Source: Isoetes taiwanensis (lineage: Eukaryota > Streptophyta > Lycopodiopsida > Isoetales > Isoetaceae). Taken from it: a stretch of 64,000 nt of DNA. Location of the stretch: positions 4,622,001-4,686,000 of the forward strand of contig JAJEKV010000073.1 of assembly GCA_021234155.1 (NCBI GenBank), read 5' to 3'. The notes under the pieces are model-generated. The model made no database searches. It was not told where the DNA came from and worked only from the letters and a program-made list of their open reading frames with translations. Of this stretch, positions 12,702 through 22,052 are shown piece by piece (position 1 is the first letter of the stretch; each line of letters begins with the position of its first letter). The translations under genes and the position numbers were made by a program.

Positions 12702-13444
12702 TGACAAAAACATGCACTAATATATTGAATTGGTTGGGAATTCTGCCCACCGCAGTTACATGAATATATAGTTACCTAAAAGACACAACTAATACTAAGA
12801 GATACGACTCAGACAACAGACACAACTCTACAGATCGCCACATCATCGATCCGCCTACATCAGTAGGATCGCCACATGTGCATACAGGTGACACACTCTT
12901 AACACTCCCACTGTCACCGTATGCACAGAGTTGTTCATAGATACAACAACTCCCACAAAAACTTACTTAATCCATTTCTTCACATGGATCTTACTTCACA
13001 AGGATTTGCACAATTCACTTGCACAATTCATGACCCCAACAATCTTTTGCACACCAAGATTTTCACATTACTGCTCCCGCTGAAGTTTAAAACACTGCTC
13101 CACTAAATCAAATCATTCACACATGAATCGGATACCCAAAGCGAAATGGGTCTTCATAATCTGATCAATTGCCCACAGACAAATACTTGATCTCCCATGG
13201 ATTTTCAGCCCATCAATGCATCTGATCTTCACTAGATTGATGCAGCCCACAAAATTTATCCACGATGCTTGCTTCCTTGAAAATCACCATATAGTTCTTC
13301 ATCATCATCACCTTCCTCCATTAGTCCAAGATCTTCAGCCCGAAGGCTAACAAAGAATTCTTCTCTTCACAGGTCCCTGGATCAGGGCTCCTGCTCTGAT
13401 ACCATGACAAAAACATGCACTAATATAGTGAATTGGTTGGGAAT
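12702..13444 (-). mobile_element. miniature LTR-type (TRIM-like) retroelement, broken
   Basis: The sequence starting TGACAAAAACATGCACTAAT occurs at 12702 and again at 13405, with about 40 bases in common. Directly before the second copy is GCTCTGATACCA (13393-13404), the reverse complement of TGGTATCAGAGC. That is the primer-binding site complementary to initiator Met-tRNA used by Copia and TRIM elements. The left repeat begins TG and can be ended at CA (about 12904), next to CTCCCACTG, a purine tract on the minus strand. This gives an LTR of about 203 bases and an internal region of about 500 bases without pol. The right LTR matches only over its first 40 bases, and then the inverted-repeat element at 13497 intervenes. 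The element is minus-oriented and non-autonomous. Confidence 0.65.
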
Positions 13445-13496
13445 ATACCTTCTTCCATAATTATGTGGGTTTTCTGCTGATTATATATCCTTATCC

Positions 13497-14020
13497 ACAT
13501 ATAACAACCAACACATAACAACCATTGACATTAACAACCAACACATAACTACTATTGACATTAATTAACACAACCATTGGGTCCAACACATTTAAATTAA
13601 AATCCCCCTTAAGCCCCCTTTGGTTTGGGTGCATATTCACACGGGGGGTGATTCCGGGCAACGAGAGCTGTTGGATAGGCATATTCACCCCTTATTCCTT
13701 AATCTACACCGTACGTAAAGTTCCTCGTTTGTGGGGTATACAAGTACAAAATTTGCTATATTGTATAACAAGATTCGCAAAATACTATAAGATTTCAAGC
13801 GGAATACTATATGGTGTTGATTTTGTACGTGCAAAATACAATTATGAGGGCTCTCATTTGCCCTATGTCACCCCCAGTATGAATATGCACCCAAACCAAA
13901 GGGGGTTTAAGGGGGATTTTAATTTAAATGTGTTGGACCCAATGGTTGTGTTAATTAATGTCAATGGTAGTTATGTGTTGGTTGTTAATGTCAATGGTTG
14001 TTATATGTTGGTTGTTATGT
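13497..14020. mobile_element. 524-bp element with ~153-bp terminal inverted repeats (MITE-like)
   Basis: Bases 13497-13651 and 13868-14020 are inverted copies, differing at only a few positions, around a 216-bp centre. The arms contain subterminal repeats of the type AACAACCAACACATAACAAC and an inner block AAATCCCCCTTAAGCCCCC. The arms translate similarly on opposite strands, which explains mirrored open frames here. There is no transposase. The size and long arms fit a non-autonomous DNA transposon (Mutator-like or foldback). A clear target-site duplication could not be set. Confidence 0.8.
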
Positions 14021-14732
14021 TCTTGGTTTTTATATGTCGGATGTTAATGGTTTGTGTTGCAAAAAATTTTTTTTGGTTCTTGAGGGCCTTAGGAACGTTG
14101 CCCCAGGTGTGACAAAATTTTTAGAATTCAAACCAGAAAAAAACTAGAATTCATTTGAGGCTTTCATCACCTGTAGCTTTTGAATTTCATCACAATAAAA
14201 CAAATAGAACATAAGTAAAAGTTACCATAAAGATAGAGCGGATTGATCCCATTATTTTGAAAGTCATAAAGTTTGCAACACCCATACACAAACATTTTTC
14301 AACTGGAATTCAAAAGCAGCCTTTGGCCTCCATGGATTCTTGTGGTGAGAAACCAAAGTGGGAAACTTTTCTGCTTGTTAGCAGAAGGATCTAGAAGCCT
14401 TGGAATTTGCTTAATAACTACCTCAAAATCTAAAAATGCATGGTAATTTTTTGCAACCTTCATTCGGAATGAGCCATAAAACAATATCCAATAGCACAAT
14501 CCTGTATTAATCAGCTGGTAGGATGTGAAAGCCTACCAAACCCGGCCGAAAAATTGCTGTTTTAGCATAGATAACTTAACCAAACATATCCATGTCATAC
14601 ACTATCAAAAAGATCTCGGAGACAGCTTTCCAGCGCAATAAAAATCATCTCAAGCAGAGCTCTGGATCAAAAGTTATGATGCCGGCGGGGAAACTGCACT
14701 ACAAGCGCCCTTCAAGCCCTTCATGTGCCATT

Positions 14733-14904
14733 ATGCACCACACACACAAAAAGAGGGCTTTTGTTGTGAGCCATTGGTTGTTGACGATCATGCACCACAC
14801 GCACAAAAAGAGGGCTTTTGTTGTGAGCCATTGGTTGTTGACCATTATGCACCACACGCACAAAAAAAGGGCTTTTGTTGTGAGCCATTGGTTGTTGACC
14901 ATTG
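14733..14904. repeat. 57-bp minisatellite, three copies
   Basis: Units begin ATGCACCACAC at 14733, 14790 and 14847, so the period is exactly 57 bases (19 codons). Each contains AGAGGGCTTTTGTTGTGAGC or a one-base variant. Because the period is a multiple of three and no unit has stops in several frames, open frames of 67-109 codons appear on both strands. These are repeat artefacts rather than genes. Confidence 0.95.
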
Positions 14905-15853
14905 GAAAAAAAAAAGGCTAAAATCAATGGTTCAGAAATGGTGCACTCTAGATGTACACATTAGTACATCCATTTGAATACATCACGAAATCATAGGAAA
15001 ACCTTAGTGAAAAGCGTACAAAAACACAAAGAAAACCCCCTGTTATTATGCTACATATTCCACTTGCACACTATTAGAAAGATCGAGATGGTGCAACTAG
15101 ATAATAATCTATCAAATTATTTCAGTTTAAACTTCCAAACTTTCACATATTAAGGCTAATCTTTCTTTCTTGAAATCTGCATGCCTGATAACAATATACA
15201 CGGTGGAGTTTAGAATGATACTAGAATGGTGCAGCCATTGATAAACTACATGGAAAATAAGAAACTTGCCATTACATTTTGCCGAATAAGAGATATAGAT
15301 AAAAACGACAATATAAAGGCAGGCTTTTGATGCACTCTTTAGGAACAGATGTAGGAAACATGGCACAAAAAGGCAAAGTTTAGAGATATAGACAAACTCG
15401 CAGCAGAGGTTGTACTGATGATATGAAGTGGAGATGTCTAAGAGTCCGCCTCTATGTTATTTACACCCTATAACTGTACTTCTTGCTGGAAATACTAGTC
15501 CCCTAAAAGAATAGCTAATCCCAAATAGATGAGCCTGTCCATCTTAAAAGGGAAAATAGCAAAAGTAGTTCCTCTGTGGACAAGTTAAGTGACGTTCCCA
15601 GATTTGTTCGAAATTGTTGACTGTCATTGTCATAATTTTGTGAATACCTGGAATTACTCGCTCTTTGCAGTAATATATGACTGAGGATTACAATTAGAAG
15701 CTCTAATGCAAACATATATAATAACATAAACCTGGCAACAAGCATGTCTATTGCTAGCAAGTATCAGAAAAAGTAAGGAAGACAGTCAATATTCTTCCTA
15801 TAAACAATTCGTTCAAATCGATCTAGCAGATACAAGATGTGCTTAATCCGTAC

Positions 15854-16045
15854 CAGAAAGCAAATGGGGCATTCATCCAGATCAAAGGCTGCCTCCTCGA
15901 CTCCTATATAACAAGGCACGAGTTTGCCATCAAGAATAAGTTTCCGAAGCCTCCGTTGATCCACATCCTTCTGTTGATACAACCCTTGAGGTTTAGTATA
16001 GCGCTCGTCTACAAGAGGGCGTCTTTTACCCAATTTATTTTCCAT
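15854..16045 (-). CDS. first coding exon of a GW2/DA2-type RING E3 ubiquitin ligase (partial)
   Basis: This 64-codon exon starts with [18 protein letters not shown] and continues [40 protein letters not shown] and ICFL. It aligns without gaps to the N-terminus of plant GW2/DA2/SIP5-like proteins ('M.NK.GKRR..V.ERYTRPQGLY.H+D+D.KKLRKLIL..KLAPCY.G..+A..DLEECPICFLYYPSLNRS+CC'). It ends at a GT donor (GTACGG) exactly after CPICFL, the first half of the RING finger. The family's known role is ubiquitinating targets that limit cell proliferation and seed or organ size. The start is the ATG at 16045, where family members begin. An AG acceptor just upstream suggests a 5' UTR intron. Later exons (the rest of the RING) were not found downstream on the minus strand within the window, so this is either a long-intron gene or an orphan fragment. 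The usual Gly2 (MGN) is Glu here, which would remove a possible myristoylation site. Confidence 0.85.
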
Positions 16046-16940
16046 ATGCACAGCGAGCTTAACAACATCCTATAATCTCAAAACACATACTCCATTTTCA
16101 TCTATTCTTAGCCTCCGGCAGCCTGCAACGCATCTAGAGGCCCAAACCCAACCATGATTTTTAAGCCGCATTTGCCTCTTTGAAAGAATAACTCACAATA
16201 GAATACATCCCTGGTCTGACAAATTGCTCCGAAATCTGGGCCCTCGGAAGGGCCCTGTCAAAGAAGGAGGCTGCTTCTTACATGCAAGGGGACCCAAGCT
16301 GAAGAGATATTCCTACACCAAAACGACAGGCTTACCTTGCCGATGGCCTTCATGCTAGCGAACTTTCTTTCGGTCAGCCCGTTTGCATAGCAGCCACTCG
16401 GCAACAGAGGCGACCGAGAATTTACAGCTTACGGCAAGTTTGGAGCAGTTTTTGACATATTCTAGGCATATGCTAGCATATACCATGAATATGCCAGAAA
16501 CCCACAGCCCCCCTAGGGACAACCCAAAAAGCAAATCTACAAAACTATAAGTATCCGGCCCTGCAAAAGCTTTTGCCACTTAATTGCATATAACTTATCA
16601 ACCAGTTAATAAACATTTTTGTCTTAGGAAGGCCCTGCATCTCATATCCAAACTCCTTTCTTGGATAGTATCTAATTTGTAAGCTAGGAGATGCATTGGC
16701 GTACTTTGAAGGTAAGACGGTCTAATCCTCTTTCTCTCTCTTGTTATTGAATTTGAAACTAGAACAGGAAGAAATCGCGTTTGCCTATTTCTTATTTTCT
16801 TGCAAAAACAAACATTCAAAACCAATGAAACTTCCTGTTTCAATGCTTGAGATATAGTGAGACACGGATTGATGCCAAAATGCAATTTGCATTTGTTAGA
16901 AGTCGATAAATTGCTACTTTTGAATGCCAATTGCTTGAAC

Positions 16941-17023
16941 ATGTGAAAATACAAATGTAATGATCGTCTGGAGGGAATTACAATAATTCGCTCGAGACGA
17001 TCTTACATTTATATTTTCACAAT
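16941..17023. repeat. 29-bp inverted repeat around a 25-base loop
   Basis: The left arm, 16941-16969, ends ATGTAATGATCGTCT. The right arm, 16995-17023, begins AGACGATCTTACATT. The arms match over most of their length, with outer parts TGTGAAAATA and TATTTTCACA. This perfect-hairpin geometry could be a small foldback element or a small-RNA precursor. No A- or B-box or target duplication was noticed. Confidence 0.7.
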
Positions 17024-17784
17024 ATTTTGTCAATTTTAACTGCAATATGCTGTCAGTTTTATAAGGCGTATATCTTCCCTTTTTTCATGTAGCGCTCGCG
17101 CTTAGGACAGGGCATCTGATCTTGTCTTCAATCGCTTTAGGACGTCCTGTTTTCTGCCTTCTATACTCCATAGCCAACTTGCATCCCTAGCATTGTTGGC
17201 TGACAATCTAGCATTGTTGGCATTCATCACTACCACAGAGCATCTCTTGGCAGCGCCTTCACTAAAAAACGGCAAATCGTCAGTCCTAAGCTGGAAAATG
17301 ATTTTTGTCTTGCATTTTTCATCCACAGGGTTTTGATCGACGGTTTTGATGAGCAGCATAACCCTGATGTTGCCATCGCAATATTTTTAAAGCTCCACAT
17401 AGTAGAGAATGCTCGCCATAGCCATGTTCTTCTTCTGATTTATACATTTGAGATTCGTGGCCTAGAAGACTCTATTTTTTACCCTACGAATGTCAAACTT
17501 TCCAACCCAATCCAGAGCCTGGTCGAGCCGCCGTATCTTCCATAGCCGAAACAGTTTCTTTGCCACATGTCTGCACGTATTTTATGCTCGCTGCAGGTAG
17601 GTATCAAGGTTTCCCTTAAGAAACAATTTTAACCTAGTAAGTTTAGAACACTTGGCGAATTTCATACTTTAGAAGATAGTTATGGTGGCGAATATTTTCT
17701 TTTCTAAAAATTTGAACATAGTACTAAGGCAAATTTTTGCCTAGGGACATTGAAGTATAAAAAGGAAAGTAAGTAATCTTTTCA

Positions 17785-19550
17785 GCCACTCCACCATTGA
17801 TCATATCTTCACTCTGCGCACATTGATTGAGGATAGCAGGAATCACCGCGAGAACACATCTTTGTTGTTTTCGTGGATTTTGCAAAAGCTTTTGACCACG
17901 GTGCCCCGTGACAAGCTATGGGGATTATGTATTTGGAGACCCCCTTGACTTGCATAATCACGTTATATAGGCTATCTGAGGCATGCTCGGGGCCGTATCA
18001 CATCGTCGGCCACAGCCGCGTGTCGGTAGCATTGGAGTGCGTCAGGGTTGCCCCCTCTCCCCCACACTCTTTGGCCTATACATTGATCAACTGGAAGATT
18101 GGCTCTCTGAGCATGGAGGTGCGGGCACACATCTCATGCATCACACAATCCGGCAATTCATATATCGCGGCGATGTCAACCTCGGCCTATACTCCGGAGG
18201 ACATGCAAGCGTCACACGGATGCTCTTGACACTTTTGCCAATTTCGCGGCATGCGAGTTAACTTGGCCAAAACTAGGGTGCTGCTAGTTGCATCATCCCG
18301 TCAGCCAAGGCTTCCCTCATTCACTTACCAGGGACAAGAGGTAGAGGTGGCTCCGATCTACAAGTACTTGGGGATCGAGTTCTCAACTACCGCCCGTTGG
18401 GATCTTTGCCATCGAGGTTGCGGGTGTGTGGCGGGTTGGAAAGCACTATATGCCATGCGAGAACAACAGACCACAAAGGCAGAGTTGTATGGTTGGGGCC
18501 ACCAATCACACTTGTTTGGGCCTTGGTCGAGCGGTCCTTTGTATGGGGCAGAAGTGTGGGGTCCGGTGATATCCCTCAACACTGGAATGACCTCAAGCGG
18601 TGCGAGAAGGCCTTCTTGGCTTGCGGGCCACGGGGGTGAAGTCCACGGTTCCATACCAGATCCTACTCCGAGGAGGCAGGATTTCTACCCCTTCAGCGGG
18701 CTGCATTGGAGCGCCATATCGTTTACTTCCAAAGGTGGTCGCTATGGGCGATACACGCGCTTGCCCCACCTTGCTTTGGCCCGCGGTGATGGGTCCCCAG
18801 CGCTTGAAATCCTGCTGGAAAGACAAGCAAGCTCGGTGGTTCTCATTTTTTGGGGTGTGCGGAGCAAACAGATCGTCGAGGTCAAGACAAAGAAAGATCG
18901 CCAAGGCACTTAAGGCGTACCTAGATGCTACTTTCCGCCGCAAGCTCACGGGATGCGGATGCTCGACACACGTTAAAGCGGCACACTATCAGTGACAAGT
19001 CAATCCTAGGCTCACAAGAGGCCCACACCCGATTACTTGTACACCCCCGGCTGCTCTGAAGAAGCCTTGGACTTATAGCTTCCATTCGCACGGGTGCACA
19101 TCGCCTCCGCATTGAAAGAGGGCGTTGGGCTTGGGAAGCACAAGAGCAAAGGCTTTGCCAGTGTTGCCACCAGGGTGCCATTGAGGATGAATGTCATGCC
19201 CTCAGTGCGCTTGACTCTTGCCCATATCAGAGGCGATATGTTCGATTACTAGTGCACGGCCAACCGTTGCATCGGTTATTGGCTACGGCGTCGGTGGGTT
19301 TGTTGGGGTCATACCTCCGGGGAGGTTATGGATGCCGCGGACTCATTTGTGTCCTACGGGGCGATATTGAAGCTGTCCTATCAATTGTACAAACATGCCA
19401 ACATACTTATTGCGCTAAGGTTTTCCCTCGAAAACCCTTGGTGGGTTTTTTTAATCATCGATTAATACACTGCTTTGCTCTCTTTTTTTATTTGGGGCCC
19501 ATATAGGCCAATTGGTCTCCGTGGACGCTAAAAATCTATTCTATTCTATT
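17785..19550 (+). mobile_element. decayed non-LTR retrotransposon reverse transcriptase with (TTCTA)n tail
   Basis: In shifting frames the plus strand reads STIDHIFTLRTLIEDSRNHR, FVDFAKAFD, then GVRQGCPLSPTLFGLYIDQL, a damaged catalytic box (QFIYRGDVNLG where FADDVN is expected), NLAKTRVLLVASSRQPRLP and APIYKYLGIEF. These are reverse-transcriptase blocks 1 to 7 of LINEs. Further on, a C-terminal CHQGAIEDECHAL...CPYQRR resembles the Cys/His tail of these elements. After the coding relic come a hairpin (GGTTTTCCCTCGAAAACC at about 19420), GGTCTCCGTGGACG, and three copies of TCTAT at the end. The 5' end, including any endonuclease, is missing. The shared 3' end with 46666-47007 shows a multi-copy family. 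Confidence 0.85.
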
Positions 19551-21900
19551 AACAAGCTTTCTACTAGTTTATTAAATGCAAAGCTTTGGAAATATTGTAA
19601 CTAAAAATCACGAATCAAAATTTACGAGACAAATTTTGCTATTCAATAGCATAAGTTCTATTCTAACTATTAAAGAGCCAAATGCAAGTAGAAACAACTC
19701 AATAATAACCTTAGGAGTAAGAAATATGAAATTAAAAATTGACTAATCTTATTATAGCATTTGGAAAGCTAGTATAAGAGAGTACCAAATTAAACCACAT
19801 TCACTCGGCAAGCTAGCCATTGAATCACTATTCTCTCAGCAAGTAATTACACCATCGAAGTCAGTATCATTTGGTTGACTTATCATTGTTCATCGGGCTT
19901 ACAGAAAATACTATAGTGCATGTCTTACAAAAAATACTGTAGCACATGCTCCTGCAACATCGGGACCCCATATTTTCTCCTTGTATATCATTTAGCACTA
20001 ATAGAAACAAGCCATTGAACTTTGTATCCTCCAATCCGGCATAATCTGCATGATGTAATGCTTCAAATCCGAATGTTTTAAACTATTGTTAAGCCTTTGA
20101 TTTTGAGCCTAAACATAATAACCTAATAAATCTATAATATATCTTTTGCTCTGACTTTGAAGAATGTGTTGCATGATATATTTCCTACCTAGTCTCAAAT
20201 AATAACCTGCATTTCCAACATTGAAGTCTTGGTAAAGTTGAAAATCTCAGACCCAGACTAGACATTCATTCTAAGCACATTAAATTGAATAGAACTAAAG
20301 AAATTATTAGGTGCACAAACGACAAGATGCCTTGGCTTGCCATATTAAGTTCACTACTGTAAGCAATTAAATAATAACAATGCAAAGCCCACCAACTTAC
20401 AGGTTGATACGCAGCTATTGCTGGTAGCGCAACATCAATATATGAATCTGAAACAAAACCATATGTGTGAGACAAACTAGTTTGAATAGCATATATTCAA
20501 ATTACAAATTGACAAACCTGAATTATCAATTGAACATAGTGGTAAAATGCCATACAAAATTTCCCTTGATAATTTATGCTAAGGGCGGCATTCCAACATA
20601 CTATTTAACTGTAGTCCACACAATAACATGGTGCAGAGCAAAATAGTGCATATATTCCTTCATTAGAGACAAAGAAGACACACACATTCCAACAATTATA
20701 TCATTTGGACCCCAAAACAAATACAATGCTAATAGATTTAAGCTTATCAGGGATTAAAAGTCCCACAATAACATGGTTTCGAGGAAAAATAGTGCATATA
20801 TTCCTTCATTAGAGACAAAGTAAGGCCCAGATCTTATGTTTTATTGTTGTATGAATCACGCCGCCAATGATCACCAACACAACAAGCGAGGGTGGGAATT
20901 AAAGAGAGACTTCACCCGGTGGTGAAAAAAACATCACTATTCTTTCCGAACTTTTACAATGCTATGTTACATACTAGAAGGGTAATGCGGGATTTTTCGC
21001 TGAAATGCACTTTACATTTGGGCTCTGCGCATGCATGGATATAATATGGTCCCTTACAAATACATCCGATGTCTCGGATCGTGTGTCTTATGTTTTATTT
21101 GTATGAATCCACGCAAATGTTTAAAGAGAGACTTGCCTATTCTTTCCAGATTTTACAAGAATATTTTGAGGGGAATCGGTATTTTTGAGTGAGGAAGGTT
21201 CCTTGTTTACATAGAAATTTTGAGGGGAATCAAGGTTCCCTTGTACATAGAAATTGTCAAATCTTAAATTGCAATAAAAAATCCAAGGCAGACCAAAGTA
21301 AAATGTTCCCAAAGAACAACAAAGTAGTCTAAATTAGATATACAAACCTATTTTCTTCCTTAAAAATTACCACAACATGACACATGTGTGGACTCATTTA
21401 TTGCGGGCATTTATGGCGGACAATCATGAAACCTATATAATCATTTTTTTTGTTCTCACACATTACTTGAATGAGAGACCATTATACATGCTTATTTATT
21501 AGGGAGGATTGCGTGACGTCGACATCTCATTTATTACAGAAGATTTTGTGACGTCGACCTTTAGGCATTAAATGAAGCCGATGGACTGATTTTAGCCCAT
21601 AAAACCTGCATTCTAAAATAATGTATTCTTCTTCAACATTTATAAGCAAAATGATCACAATGAAAAAACAATATGTAAACAAGAAGGTTTCCATACCTGA
21701 CCCTTCCTACCAGTTATCAATTTGCAGACCAGAATTTTGCAGTTGCAAATAATGACACACTCTAATATGATAATCTGATGCATCCCTAAATATCTATTGC
21801 TCTGTTTTGCCGATAGAACCAAGAATCAGGGGCTGGAAGAAAGCTCAACACTCAGAGTAAGAATGCAAGCACGAAAACTGTACCTAATATCAACTGATCT
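19551..21900. other. AT-rich intergenic DNA with small duplications
   Basis: No protein motif was seen. A ~59-bp direct repeat (ATAGTGCATATATTCCTTCA core) occurs at 20614-20674 and 20762-20820. A second pair, around TTAAAGAGAGACTT, lies at about 20899 and 21121. These are remnants of a local duplication or an old repeat. Confidence 0.6.
21500..21562. repeat. 35-bp direct repeat carrying two TGACGTCGAC motifs
   Basis: TGACGTCGAC occurs at 21514-21523 and 21549-21558 inside two similar 35-bp units (TTTATTA...GATT..GTGACGTCGAC). TGACGTC is the core recognised by plant bZIP factors. No gene starts nearby except the TATA-bearing repeat block 400 bases downstream, so a regulatory role is speculative. 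Confidence 0.6.
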
Positions 21901-21926
21901 TGGCAAATTCAATAAGCACTCCAGCA

Positions 21927-22052
21927 AATCGCATCGATCCGAGCCATCGGATCGCCATTCTGGGGAGGGACGAGCCTATATAAGGCTTTTCCCCTTCAGC
22001 ACCGGTTATCGGCGTCTTCTCACAGCAGCTTCCTTCCTTCTCCGAGCTTCCC
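21927..22052 (+). promoter_or_regulatory. TATA-containing repeat block, left copy
   Basis: This block contains an inverted pair CGATCCG...CGGATCG, then TATATAAG at 21977-21984, then CCGGTTATCGGCGTCTTCTC and a pyrimidine-rich leader. It is repeated with high similarity at 28143-28268. The arrangement (motif, TATA, then a C/T-rich leader about 30-40 bases later) looks like a pol II core promoter and transcription start. The downstream sequence has no open frame of interest, so it probably drives a retroelement-type or non-coding transcript. Confidence 0.55.

Noticed and set aside
13555-14112. 185-codon plus-strand frame
   Set aside because: Lies almost wholly within the inverted-repeat element; both arms are open because they are mirror copies.
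14592-14977. Repeat-containing frames on both strands
   Set aside because: Explained by the 57-bp minisatellite, whose period is a multiple of three.
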